DNA from: Batillaria attramentaria
Taxonomy: Eukaryota; Mollusca; Gastropoda; Batillariidae
Assembly: GCA_018292915.2 (NCBI GenBank)
Contig: JACVVK020000165.1
Location: 584,501-648,500 of the forward strand
DNA: 64,000 bases
Direction: 5' to 3'
Shown piece after piece: positions 46,653 through 57,581 of this stretch. Below the pieces are notes generated by a model. The model did no database searches. It was not told the origin of the DNA and worked only from the letters and a program-made list of their open reading frames with translations. The position numbers and the translations under genes were made by a program. The number at the start of each line of letters is the position of its first letter. Within the stretch, counting starts at the first letter, position 1.

Positions 46653-47525
46653 CCTGACATGTCCGACTGTCACTGTTTCAGGTTCTGTGGCCCCGCCACC
46701 TCTATAGAGGTTCCGACTGTAACCACCCCAAGACGCTGTATGGAGCTGAGAACTGAGACAGAGGCCATCGCCCACACGGGTCTCAGAATGGCCATGTTAA
46801 CCTTATTACCTGATCAGGTGGCGTTGGTCAACAGACCCGAGCAACAACGGGACTTGGTGCTACTTTGGGGCCCCCCAGGTATTGGAGTGGGTTGGGGGTC
46901 GACATTTAAACGTGTTGGAAGCAAACATTTACACAATTACAAAAAGAGAAACTGAGTAGTAGTAGAAGTAGTAGTTGTAGTAGTAGTAGTAGTATTAATG
47001 GTGGTGGCAGTTGTAGTAGTGGTGGTGGTGGTGGTACACTGTAGAAGAAGTAGTTGTAGTAGTAGTAGTAGTGGTAGCTGTAGTAGTAGTAATAGTTGTA
47101 GTACTGGTGATAGTAGTTGCAGTAGTGGTGGTGGTGGTGGTGGTACACTGTAGTAGAAGTAGTAGTGGTAGCTGCAGTAGTGGTATCTGTGGCAGTAGCA
47201 ATAGTTGTAGTACTGGTGGTGGGTGAGGTGGTGGTACATTGTAGTAGAAATAGTTGTAGTAGTAGTGGTAGTTGCAGTAGTAGTAATAGTTGTAGTACTG
47301 GTGATAGTAGTTGTAGTAGTGGTGGCGGTGGTGGTGGTACACTGTAGAAGAAGTAGTTGTAGTAGTATTAGTAGTAGTGGTAGCTGTAGTAGTAGTAATA
47401 GTTGTAGTACTGGTAATAGTAGTTGTAGTAGTGGTGGTGGTGGCTCACTGTAGATGTTGTAGTAGTAGTGGTAGCTGTTGTAGTAGTAATAGTAGTAGTG
47501 GTAGTGGTGGAGGTACACTGTAAGG

Positions 47526-47563
<38 letters not shown>

Positions 47564-48360
47564 TGTACACCGTAGTAGAAGTAGTTAGTTGTAGTGGTAG
47601 TAGTTGATGTGGTACTGGTGGTGAAGCAGGAGTAGTTGTAGGAGATATTGTTGTAGTAGCAGTAGTGGCGTTGGTACACAGTAGTAGAAGTAATTAGTTG
47701 TAACAGTAGCAGTTGTAGTAGTAGTTGATGTTGTAGTGGACGTTGTAGTTGTTGTAGTAGTAGTAATGGTAGTACATGTATTCATATCAAGTACTATGTG
47801 GAAACTGTAAAACTAAACCGCTGTACAAACAGAATGTTGTGGTAAACCTCCCTCCTTCCACACAGGCACCGGAAAAACGGTCGTGCTGACACTAAAGGGC
47901 ATGCAGTGGTGGCAGCGGGGAAAGGACGTTCACTTGTTGAGTTCACACCGTGAGAGTCGTGCCGTCATCATACTTATGGAGCAACAGCTGCTGCACACCT
48001 CGGGGGGTGGTCCAACAGCAACACCAGCAGCCGCCTCGGGGGGTGGTCCAACAGCAACACCAGCAGCCGCCCCGGGGGGTGGTCCAACAGCAACACCAGC
48101 AGCCGCCCCGGGGGATGGTCCAACAGCAACACCAGCAGCCGCCTCGGGGGGTGGTCCAACAGCAACACCAGCAGCCTCCCCAGGGGATGGTCCAACAGCA
48201 ACGCCAACAGCCGCCCCACGCGTCCACCGCCATATGTACAACTTTAACAACAAGACAGACGTGGAGACCGCTGTCAACGAACTGGCGGCAGCCGCGAATA
48301 ATGGAGAACTTTACATCATCGCCGATGAGGCAGTTCATTAGTAAGTTGTACTGTGATGAC

Positions 48361-48431
<71 letters not shown>

Positions 48432-49790
48432 ACACGCTCACACACACACGCACGCATCCACACAGAGCGGGAGAGAGAAAGAGCATAAAGAGAGAAGATT
48501 TTTACCTACTGATGACCACAAATACTGTGTTATGACGTCGCACATCAACAAGGACAGAGCAAAGCCAAAATAACGTCATTAACAGCCACCTAAAACCGAC
48601 AAGTATGACGTCACTGCCAACACCCTGACTGACTGTCTCCCTCTCCATTCTCTGTAACAGTGAGGAGGATAGTGATGACAGTGATGATGATGATAACAAC
48701 ACTAGCGGCAGGTTCTCCGAGTTCGTCACTCACCTGTCAAACCGTGTTCCCTCCCTACACCTGTGGGCAGCGGCAGTGGACCGTGTCCGGGTACCGCCGT
48801 GTGTTTCTGTGGAAACCCTCACCCGCCCACTGCGCTGTCCGCCAGCAGTCATCACAGAAATAGAGAAGTCACGTGATATTGATGGTAAGAAAGTCCTGGG
48901 GTACAGCAGCAGCGCCACCCCCGCCCCGACAGACGGCCCCGGGGTCAGGAGGTTACAGCACGGGACATGGACACTGGAGTCTGGTTACACACTATTACCT
49001 GGTCACACAGGGGACTGGCCAGAGAACTGTGAACGTTGTGCGGACAACATCGTCAACTTACTGGTGGAGCTGCGGGTGGGTCAGCCGGGTATGTGTCACG
49101 TGTACCACTCGCTCACTCGTTCACTCACGCACTCACTCACTCACTCACCAAGTTTAGACCTGTCCTGCTCGCTCGTTCCTTTTCATTCGTTCATTCATTC
49201 ACTCACTCACTCTATCGCTCTCTTGCTCGATTTTCTCTCGTTCACTCACTTTACACACAGATAACCGTTTGTTGTGTGCATGACGTCATCGCTCACACAC
49301 TCAGTAGCGCTAGGTCGGTTGACACGACTACGACTACCACAACTACACCACCACCACCACTACCAGCAGACGATGTGTATAAGCCGTTGTTGTGGTTGTC
49401 GTGTCACCAGGTCATGACCTGCAGTACCGGGACACCATCATCCTGTGTACTGTACCACGTGACGACCTACCTGTGGTCAGCAGACTCCGGGCGCGCGGCC
49501 TGCCCGTACAGGTGGTGACGTCAGGTGATGATGAAGCTGCCATCAGGGACCTGGCTGTCGCCGTGAACAACACGATCATGGTGACAGACAGGTGTGTTGT
49601 GACAGGGCTCGAGAGACGAGTCGTTGTTGTCGTGGAGGAATGGGGTCTTGATGATGATGCAGAAAGACTGAGACTCTTGTCACGCTCTACATCACTCGTT
49701 GTATATGTTGGTGATCTTACTCTCTCCAGCCCTGTCACTAGTGATGATGATGATGATGATGATGATGATGCACAACCCAAACACGCTTAA
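43847..49790 (+). CDS. Copy C: CCHC zinc knuckle, NERD-like nuclease and SF1-like helicase protein (gene span, intact)
   Basis: Exons 43847-45016, 45251-45376, 45426-45500, 45637-45788, 46682-46878, 47866-48340, 48661-49088 and 49411-49790 sum to 3003 nt, giving 1000 aa with all phases matching. Order: CCHC knuckles (C15/C18/H23/C28 and C33/C36/H41/C46), Pro/Gln/Ser-rich repeats (about 60-145), coiled coil (about 240-275), PD-(D/E)XK-like core (D304, E318, K320), a Q-motif-like stretch, Walker A GPPGTGKT (571-578), DE at 727-728, LTRPLRCPP (785-793), VTGLERR (938-944), SRSTSLVV (965-972) and nine Asp (986-994). NERD domains are nuclease-like and often precede SF1/SF2 helicases in bacteria. 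Enzyme activity and a defence role are inferred. Confidence 0.8.
45251..45376 (+). CDS. Copy C exon 2
   Basis: LLVGVVQEIVWFLSCMEM to CFVPLETYAD, phase 0-0, acceptor TTTGCAG, donor GAT|GTGAGT. A hydrophobic helix followed by CDSSDKTC. No known domain. Confidence 0.65.
45426..45500 (+). CDS. Copy C exon 3
   Basis: SVTKVDYKVAKCLNSRARSW then TTRCL, acceptor GTCGTAG, donor TTG|GTGTAT, phase 0-0. Twenty-five codons, short but conserved in frame in B. Confidence 0.55.
45637..45788 (+). CDS. Copy C exon 4
   Basis: DVCQCVGATDTAAAVARCLC, then CADSSEWWERS and DIYERLVA. CxC...CxC pattern of unknown role. Preceded by a (GT)n tract of about 69 nt. Confidence 0.7.
45905..46366 (+). pseudogene. LINE RT C-terminal fragment, intron 4 of copy C
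   Basis: Same relic as in A and B; open from about 46031 to 46366 (LPLGKHLALNKCLMMHKVLK to TN stop). Confidence 0.8.
46682..46878 (+). CDS. Copy C exon 5
   Basis: FCGPATSIEVPTV, LTLLPDQVALVNR (Q-motif-like) and LVLLWGPP with a split Gly codon at CCAG|GTATTG. Confidence 0.75.
46955..47775. repeat. GTA/GTG trinucleotide satellite in intron 5 of copy C
   Basis: Same GGTACACTGTAG-marked array as in A and B. Confidence 0.9.
47866..48340 (+). CDS. Copy C exon 6 with expanded 12-residue repeat
   Basis: GTGKTVVLTLKGMQWWQRGK to IIADEAVHY. Between Walker A and Walker B it has six tandem SGGGPTATPAAA-type units (36 nt each, 47999-48214). A and B have one unit plus a unique 24-residue segment. The frame is kept. 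Confidence 0.8.
48364..48428. repeat. (CA)n microsatellite after exon 6 of copy C
   Basis: About 32 CA units, starting 23 nt after the donor. Confidence 0.9.
48661..49088 (+). CDS. Copy C exon 7
   Basis: 428 nt; starts with an acidic EEDSDDSDDDDNN stretch absent from A and B. Then RFSEFVTHLSNRVP, LHLWAAAVDRVRVPP and LTRPLRCPPAV. Donor CCGG|GTATGT. Confidence 0.75.
49411..49790 (+). CDS. Copy C exon 8, helicase motifs V and VI with acidic tail
   Basis: HDLQYRDTIILC, RLRARGLPVQVVTS, VTGLERRVVVVVEEW (motif V-like), LRLLSRSTSLVVYVGDL (motif VI-like but lacking the usual second Arg), then nine Asp from a GAT run and QPKHA. Confidence 0.75.
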
Positions 49791-50291
49791 TCCCTCCCTT
49801 TCTCCCCTTCCCTCCCCGCTCCACCCTTTCCCGTTTTCCTCCCGACCGTTTTGACCGTTAAAGTCGTCGCTGTCGTAGTTCCTCACAACATTCACTCTGT
49901 ATTCTGCTCTAGTCTGACCCCCCTCGTGACGCGCTATACATCCGCGCCGGTTTCGCCATTCTAACGGTCCTCGTCGTGACGTCATAGTGACGTTGAGAAA
50001 GGTAAACATGATGTAGTTGACGCTCCGCTGATGGAGATCTGAGTGTCAAATAATATTTACATCAGGCCTGTGTTACCAACATGTGTTACTTTTTGTGACG
50101 TTATTCTCAAGCGACCACCAATTTGTGACGTCACTCTAGGAAAAAGTAATGAAATGACGTAATTCGTGTAGAGTGAAACAGCACAGACCTGTAACAAAGA
50201 TCGTAATGACAGTACAGTATTACTTTCTATAACTTCAAAGGAGTTTGTACAGCCCGTTTTCTATTACGTCACCACTCTATCCGCTCCGCTA

Positions 50292-50366
<75 letters not shown>

Positions 50367-51056
50367 TTGACTTGTAACGAATCCTCCTTAGACACCATGT
50401 ACGTACCAAGGGAGAAAATCTCCGGAGTTACGGCTTCCTACCGTCAGTAATTCCTGTACTTACAGTGCTGAATCAAATATTGACCCGTACAGTTAGTGAA
50501 TAGAGTGTCTTCGTTACGGCATCCATCATCCTCATCTTCATCATCGTCATCAACAGCAGCTTCATCGTCATCAGCAGCAACTGATGTCATACCCAGTGAC
50601 AATGCCACTAACTGTTAAAACATCAGATATCATGGACATGTTGAATAAGGTTGTGGAAGAGCAGTATAACAATATTGAGAAGCTATAAGCCTGTTAGAAC
50701 CAAATACTGTAGACAATACTTCAGTAAAATTAAAGCTACATTACCTTACAGTGAGAGATGAGTAGGAAACTGACACAGACGTCAATCACAGGGTAAAAAC
50801 AAACTGGCGAATAACGAATGATTGATTATGTTGATAGGTTATGTTGATAGGTCATGTTGATAGATTATGTTGATAGGTCATGTTGATAGATTATGTTGAC
50901 AGATAGGTCATGTTGATAGATTATGTTGATAGATTATGTTGACAGATTATGTTGACAGATAGATTATGTTGACAGATTATGTTGATAGATTATGTTGACA
51001 GATTATGTTGACAGATTATGTTGAGTGGTTATGTTGATAGATTATGTTGATGGATT
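49791..51056. other. 3' flank of copy C
   Basis: Conserved with units 1 and 2 to about 50820, where it jumps into the 13-nt TATGTTGATAGAT minisatellite (50825-51056). (GT)n at 50297-50357. No gene. Confidence 0.5.
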
Positions 51057-51757
51057 ATGAAGAAGAAACGGAAACGGTAATGACTGCGAAGTGGTTACAA
51101 GTTAAGCAAATAAAAGCGACACAAAAGGGACAGAAACCACTTAACTTTGACAAAGGACGGCACAGGTCGACGTTTCGGCTTACGCCTTCTTCAGGACATA
51201 AACAAATGGGACATAACTTCAACAAACAAGCAAAAGGTAACTCTGCGGACGTACTGACATACACGGCGCGAAAAAAAAAAAAAAAAAACGGTGGGCGAGA
51301 AAAGGACCAGAAAAAATAGTAAAATTATCACAACACCCATCCTTAGGTGACAAAAGACCATGGACTGTGTGTGAAAAAAAAAAAAAAAAGTTTGGCAGAA
51401 AAGAACAAAAAAGAATAGTGAAAATTAGCAATCACAACACCCATCCTTTGGTGACACAGGACCATGGATTGTGTGTGAAAAAAGTTCAGAGGGTTATGTT
51501 ACGGCTTTTCGTTCAAACCACCCGGGGCCTGGCTTCCCAGGCGCTGAATAATGTGCGACTCCATGTCGCGTCTGTCTGTGGCGTCACCGTGCATAAGCCA
51601 CAGGCCAGTTACTGTCATATTTAAGATGGAGTGGCCTGCAGAATTGAAATGCACGGCAACGGGTTTTATTCTGTTGTGTCTGGTGTCGGCGATATGTTCA
51701 GCAAAGCGTGTTGCCAGGCTACGTCCAGTTTCACCAACATACAGTTTGTGACATGCT
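51057..51757 (-). mobile_element. Penelope-like element fragment inserted in the minisatellite
   Basis: Minisatellite sequence lies on both sides. The insert carries a GIY-YIG nuclease frame (51499-51757) followed on the minus strand by about 440 nt of 3' region. That region includes a stretch matching 52823-53025 in inverse orientation. Confidence 0.75.
51499..51757 (-). pseudogene. GIY-YIG endonuclease end of a Penelope-like element
   Basis: Minus-strand frame reads CHKLYVGETGRSLATRFAEH, then RHNRIKPVAVHFNSAGHS and ESHIIQRLGSQAPGGLNEKP with TAA at 51499-51501. KLYVGETGR...RFAEH is the GIY-YIG motif 1-2 region of Penelope retroelements. The RT part is missing. Confidence 0.85.
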
Positions 51758-51759
51758 TG

Positions 51760-52040
51760 ATGGATTATGTTTATGGATTACGTTGACAGATTATGTTGAC
51801 AGATTATGTTGACAGATTATGTTGACAGATTATGTTGAGTGGTTATGTTGATAGATTATGTTGATGGATTATGTTTATGGATTATGTTGACAGATTATGT
51901 TGACATATTATGTTGATGGATTATGTTGATAGATTATGTTGATGGATTATGTTGAGTGGTTATGTTGATGGATTATGTTGATACATTATGTTGATGGATT
52001 ATGTTGATAGTTTATATTGATGGGTTATGTAGATACATTC
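51760..52040. repeat. 13-bp minisatellite, second block in unit 3
   Basis: Continuation of the array interrupted by the Penelope-like insert. Confidence 0.9.
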
Positions 52041-52524
52041 TCAGTAATGTTTATGGTTTGGTTGGCCAGCTAGGGCCCTCGTGTTTGTGTTATTTTAGCA
52101 TATTTTAAATCATGGTGGTGGGTGGGTAGGTGGGTTAATTGGGGGGGGGGGGGGGTGTGTGAAGGGGGTACAGGGGTGCATTTTCCTTACTCTATAACAA
52201 ATCAGACAGATTGTTTTTATTTTCAGTTTCTCGTTGTTACATGGTATACAGATACTTTTGAACATGTATTTTCAATAACACTTTGGAAACTGAACCAAAA
52301 CCTGACTTGAGTGTTTGTTGTGGAAAAGATTTCTTGTATGATTGTGTCTTGTCACTGGTTTCATGTCTGTCCGTTGTCGTGAAGAAATCTACACATTGCT
52401 GTGTGTCTGTGTTTCCACATCATAACGTTTGTTACACAGCATTCATTCCCACTCACACTGTGACACCACACGTACTGCAGTTCACGTCGTTGTCGCTGTT
52501 GTTTTCGCTTTCTTATTTTTGCTT

Positions 52525-52563
<39 letters not shown>

Positions 52564-53110
52564 AATTACATGCACATACATAATGCATAATGACATACAA
52601 ACAAACTGCTCTTTTCCAGACATCGATTACTACATGCACATGAGAAATGACTCACACATATCTCTGTCAGCAGACTCTGATAATGACAAGCACCTAAATA
52701 ATGATATACACACGGCGCGGAAAAAAAAAAAAAAAAAAAAAAACGCTGGGCGAGAAAAGGACCAGATATTTTTACTACATGTATTGTTTTCTGGTCCTTT
52801 TCTCTCCCAGCGTTTTTTTCCCCGCGCCGTGTATGTCAGTACGTCCGCAGAGTTACCTTTTGTTTGTTTGTTGAAGTTATGTCCCATTTGTTTGTGTCCT
52901 GAGGAAGGCGAAAGCCGAAACGTTGACCTGTGCCGTCATGTGAAAGTTAAGTGGTTTCTGTCCCTTTTATGTCGCTTTTATTTATTTAACTTGTAACCAC
53001 TTCGCAGTCATTACCGTTTCCTTTTCTATTGCTGGATAGTCAGAGGGTATCGACGAGACTTTCGTATATTGTGTCACGTGATTTGTAACTTCCATTTGGG
53101 AGCGGAATAG
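52041..53110. other. End of unit 3 and inverted-repeat sequence
   Basis: Unit homology ends near 52560 in a CT tract. 52711-52840 forms a hairpin (CACGGCGCG-A-run... inverse) with about 45-nt arms. 52823-53025 is the inverse of 51064-51264. Probably a terminal region of the Penelope-like element. No gene. Confidence 0.55.
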
Positions 53111-53140
53111 TCAGATGTTTCTTGTGGAGGTGTGGTGTGG

Positions 53141-53141
<1 letters not shown>

Positions 53142-53192
<51 letters not shown>
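53142..53192. repeat. (CA)n microsatellite
   Basis: About 25 CA units. Confidence 0.9.
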
Positions 53193-53194
<2 letters not shown>

Positions 53195-53414
53195 GAGTGG
53201 CCGTGACGTTTCCGACCCCATTGTTCTGTCATGATTTTTCAGAAACTGCTAACGTTCGAGCCAGGATTTTCTCTCGAATGTCAAAATCGGGGACAGACAC
53301 AGAACTCTAGACAAAGGTGTAGGGATTACACTCGACAATCTGACGCTTATTCCATTCAGCTATCGCGGCCCCACTCCTCCAGATGATGAGTGATATACAC
53401 GTGTGAAGCCAGAC

Positions 53415-54082
53415 AAGAGCATTTTCTGAATGAGTGGTTATGATGAGGGTTAGGAGTGAATGAGTGGTTATGATGAGGGTTAGGAGTGAGTGAGTGGTTA
53501 TGATGAAGATTTTGAGTGAATGAGTGGTTATGATGAGGGTTAGGAGTGAGTGAGTGGTTATGATGAGGGTTAGGAGTGAGTGAGTGGTTATGATGAGGGT
53601 TAGGAGTGAATGAGTGGTTATGATGAGGGTTAGGAGTGAGTGAGTGGTTATGATGAGGGTTAGGAATGAGTGGTTATGATGAGGGTTATGAGTGAATGAG
53701 TGGTTATGATGAGGGTTAGGAGTGAATGAGTGGTTATGATGAGGGTGGATGGGTGTTTGGGAGTTTAACGTCCTTTTCCACCACGTACGGGTGATATCAT
53801 AGACGGGGCAACGATGAAAAAGCCAGCACAATATTTGACCCCAGCCGGGATTCGAACTCACGACCCGAGCACTGGAAGTCCAACGTTCTACCATTCGACC
53901 ACCCCGGCTCCCCGTGGTCATGATGAGGGTTATGGGTGAGTGAGTGGTTATGATGAGGGTTATGAGTGAATGAGTGGTTATGATGAGGGTTAGGAGTGAG
54001 TGAGTGGTCATGATGAGGGTTAGGAGTGAATGAGTGGTTATGATGAGGGTTATGAGTGAGTGAGTGGTTATGATGAGGGTTA
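53415..54082. repeat. 30-bp minisatellite
   Basis: Unit GTTATGATGAGGGTTAGGAG then TGAGTGAGTG. About 16 copies, interrupted by a SINE. Confidence 0.95.
53741..53913 (-). mobile_element. tRNA-derived SINE, reverse, in the 30-bp minisatellite
   Basis: Same family as the others, with head and tail complete. The minisatellite unit forms the apparent target duplication. Confidence 0.9.
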
Positions 54083-54690
54083 AGGCCGTTCTTAACCGGG
54101 CGAACCACCAGTCTGACGAACTTGTTCGGCGAACTGTGTATTGTATACGAACAGGGCAAGCGCGCACACATACCTAGTTCCAGATGTTCGGCCGAACTAG
54201 TTCTCTTTCTTAACCGACCGTTAATGATATGCATACGTCATCGCCCGAACAAGCGCGGACTCGGAAGTTGAGACAATCGTAAACAATCAAAATGGCCGCC
54301 TTCGTAGATCAAGACGACCAGGCATTTGCGGTAGTTATCGTTTTGAGTGAACTCTTGGAAGCCGAGGAAGAGGAGAAAAGAGGAAAAGAGCGCAAGAGAG
54401 GGAAATGTGAAGTGAGTCGATAGCCGCCATGCCGTCCGCCATTTTCCTCAACTTTGTACATGCGCACAACAGCTCTCCCCGAGCAGCCAATCAGAGCGCA
54501 GGATCGCAAAAGGATCGCGAGGGTTCCCACGACACGCTATGCATGTCCTCGAACCTAGTTCGGCGAACCTTTCGAACCAGGGTTTGCGCACAAGTATTTG
54601 GTCGGTTAAGAAACAACGTGCGCGAACCTAGTTCGCCGTACTCCTCGAACCTAGTTCGCGAACCAAAAGTCCGCCCGGTTAAGAACGGCC
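54083..54690. mobile_element. PIF/Harbinger-type MITE
   Basis: Terminal inverted repeat AGGCCGTTCTTAACCGGGCG at both ends. Target TTA duplicated (54080-54082 and 54691-54693); the intact array unit GAGGGTTAGGAG gives the empty site. The interior is CG-rich, with many GTTCG/CGAAC inverted motifs and no transposase. Confidence 0.85.
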
Positions 54691-54693
54691 TTT

Positions 54694-55319
54694 AGGAGTG
54701 AATTAGTGGAGGGATGAATGTTCAGGACCCACATCAAATTGGATTTTAACAGTTCTTGACACATATCCCCGGGGCTCGGACCAGGAAAATCCCGGCCAAC
54801 TATGCACATGGTTAAGATTCGACCCCCTGACCCCCGCCCCCCCCCCCCCCCACTAGCAACTTTGCCAGGATGGCTAATGATACTGATAAAGGGGTTACAC
54901 GGGGTTTGTCGTTGAGTAGGGGACGCTACTCCCTAACAAAAAAGGTCGATAGTACAGACTGTAATTCGACAGACAACTGTCATAAAAACCGCTGGTTTGA
55001 TCAAGAGCGGCCGAGTGTTATCAGCAGTCATGTGTTTATACAGTGTGTTCATGTGACCGATAATCTTGCTGTTTCTGACATGAAGCACGGAGTCGACTGG
55101 CAAACGCGAGACTGTCCCGTGACTCAGTCAGAAGGGTGTGAGGGCGAGTTTGGCGTACTCACAAATTATCTTCTTCTGTTGAGTTTGCGAACAGAAATGT
55201 AATCCAATACTTCGTACATACATGTACCAACATTCTCCAGTGACACAAACTTAACTTACATTTTCTTTGCAAGTGTAACTGTTGGACTTGGCCACGGGTT
55301 GACGCACACTATTTGTTCG

Positions 55320-55364
<45 letters not shown>

Positions 55365-55383
55365 GACAAAATAAACAAAGAAG

Positions 55384-55441
<58 letters not shown>

Positions 55442-56110
55442 CTTGTATGGTCAGGTAGAGAAACACACAACTTAAACAGACTATGCATGTTCCCAACATT
55501 ATCTGCCCCACAGTGAAACCAAAGACCTTGGAATCTGTCTCGCTCATGTCGATCCATGCATTAAAAAGAATCAGACAAAAGGTGCTAGTCACTTGACGTA
55601 ATCCATTGTCGTATTATCTGCTATCATGTTTGTTTAATCAGTCAATGTGTCACAGTCAAGTTGTCCTGGCCTAGAACTCGCAGTAGAGTGAAGGGTCTCG
55701 GGATCGGAGACTGAGGGCGGAGTGGTGGGGGGTGGGGGTGGATTTGGTGAAGGGGGTGGGGGAAGGGTATGGTGGTGATTGTATATACCCATTAGTAGTT
55801 GGACACTGCTCTCTCCCGGTGCACCTCTTGTCAGCGTCGCCGATTGGCTGGCTGTTGAAGCAGCTGTCACCGATTGGCCGTTCACGTCTGCAGCAGCAAC
55901 GTGATGGTACTAAAGTATAACATAATAATTATACCCGCACCCTAACTTAACCTGACACATTTGTTTTTGGCACTACACCATCAAGGTAGTTGGATCGTCA
56001 GTCTGAAGCAACAGGAACAGTTCCGCTCCACGCCGCATGCAACCAGATCCTTGCAATCCGCCCTGTCTCAGCCGGCTTTTGTAAAGTGGAGACTTTCTTT
56101 TGCCCTTCAG
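54694..56110. other. Intergenic region
   Basis: A C run (54838-54850), two (CA)n tracts (about 55325-55361 and 55387-55438) and two inverted CCAAT boxes (CCGATTGGC at 55839 and 55870 region) upstream of a TATA box. A 110-codon open frame at 54870-55202 has no recognised match and is not called. Confidence 0.45.
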
Positions 56111-56118
56111 TATATATA
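56111..56118 (+). promoter_or_regulatory. Putative TATA box
   Basis: TATATATA about 30 nt before a candidate start region (CACTGTGCAG near 56145), with CCAAT boxes 240-280 nt upstream. The following exon ends in a consensus donor. Confidence 0.4.
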
Positions 56119-56144
56119 GTGTATATCGTGTATTGTTGCTGCAC

Positions 56145-56195
56145 TGTGCAGTGTGAACGGAACACTTTGTTGGTCGTCCGCCTACACGCACTGAG
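56145..56195 (+). other. Candidate non-coding first exon
   Basis: Bounded 3' by CTGAG|GTGAGT. No ATG inside. Only the donor and the upstream TATA and CCAAT boxes support it. Confidence 0.35.
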
Positions 56196-56237
56196 GTGAG
56201 TTTCTATGTAGTCAGTTACTCTTGTTTCAGGCCAAGT

Positions 56238-56290
<53 letters not shown>

Positions 56291-56495
56291 TTTGTGCCGA
56301 AAATTCCATAACATGGTTTCAGACACGTCGTAGAGAACGAAACACGAGACCTGAATAAATCTGATTGCAGAAGTCGTCAAAAACGATTCTGTGCATAGAC
56401 AATAGACAGACCACTATGAACATCGTAAACTTTCCCTTCACTGAAAACAGCCGGTTTTAAACCCCCCCCCCCCCTCACTTCTTGTTTATCCCCAG

Positions 56496-56575
56496 CATTC
56501 ACTGTAACTGTGTGGAAAGCCGGAGTCGTGGAGGACGAGTTCAAAGAACAGTACCGTAGATTCATTCTGTACAAA
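56496..56575 (+). CDS. Candidate internal exon of an unknown gene
   Basis: Acceptor TTTATCCCCAG, donor ACAAA|GTGAGC. In one frame it reads FTVTVWKAGVVEDEFKEQYR then RFILYK, protein-like and free of stops; it starts in phase 1 and ends in phase 0. Other exons are not seen in the window; the LINE downstream would lie in its next intron. Confidence 0.45.
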
Positions 56576-56928
56576 GTGAGCATGCGATGCGCCGGATAGC
56601 TGCAAGCTAGACTTTATCCTGTGTTTTTTCTTCCTTACTTCAAACTTCACAATACCGTAAAGATCTAAGCTCCCAACAAAAGGGGTGAACATCGCTCACC
56701 GCCGGGGGCAGCAGCTCTTCTCCTCATCTCCGTAAATTTTAGCTAATTTTTGCTAATTTGCGCCGACGGAGAGATGGACAGAGGCAATATGCTAATTGCC
56801 TAAGTGCAGCTCATATCAGTAACGGAGGATGGAGTAATATTTTCTGGTTTCTGTGCCGAAAATCACGAAAATTTGAACCGGAAGCGACATGTTTCGTTTT
56901 GCACGGACCAGTCTAACCAGTCAGCAAC

Positions 56929-57537
56929 ATGGCGAGGCGCAAGCGAAAGGCAGTGCACCGGTCACTGACAGACTCGAGTGGCAATGACACCTCTACGGTT
57001 GGAGACGACTCAGTTTGTGTTTCTAAAGTGTCCGCTGCTAAACAAACTACCAAAAAAGCAAGACAGGAGGGAAGCGCAAGCGGTTTTACTACCATACCAG
57101 ATCATTTCTCTGTAGCTGGTCGAGCAGAGACTTCAGCAATGGCGGATAAGGGGAGAGACAGCGAGGCGGTTGGTGGCAGTGTTGCGGTCAGTGGTGCAGC
57201 TCAGTGTGAAAGTGCGGTGATTTCCAATGTGGACCTACTAAAAGAAATACGTGCCCTGTCGCAGGATATTATTGCTATGACGCAGAAGTTTGATCGTTTG
57301 AATGATACGGTAGAAGAAATGCGTGGGCAGATCTTCGAACTGCGACAGGAAAATGACCAGCTAAAGAAAGACATTGCGGCATGCAAGAAGGAGGAGACCG
57401 AGTTGGTACGAATTGCCTCGGAGGCAAAACAGCGCTCTGCACTTGCTGACCGAAAGGTGAACGACTTAGAACAGTACACGCGACGAAACAATATCCGTGT
57501 GTTTGGGATTGTGGAGGAGGGACGAGAGACAAGAGAA

Positions 57538-57581
<44 letters not shown>

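Larger units (their letters stand above)
36515..52560. repeat. Tandem segmental duplication, unit 3 (about 16 kb)
   Basis: Homology starts near the leader exon (GAAACAACCAGGAAG at about 36525), resumes at about 42790 before the CT tract, then runs from 43790 to about 52560. The 5' part seen in units 1 and 2 (the MITE and CA tract) is missing. Intron 0 is expanded by unrelated repeats. Confidence 0.8.

Noticed and set aside
53415..54082. Telomere-like repeat (GGGTTAGG in each unit)
   Set aside because: GGGTTA occurs once per 30-nt unit, not as a hexamer array.
54870..55202. 110-codon open frame
   Set aside because: No homology, no splice or promoter support; could be chance.
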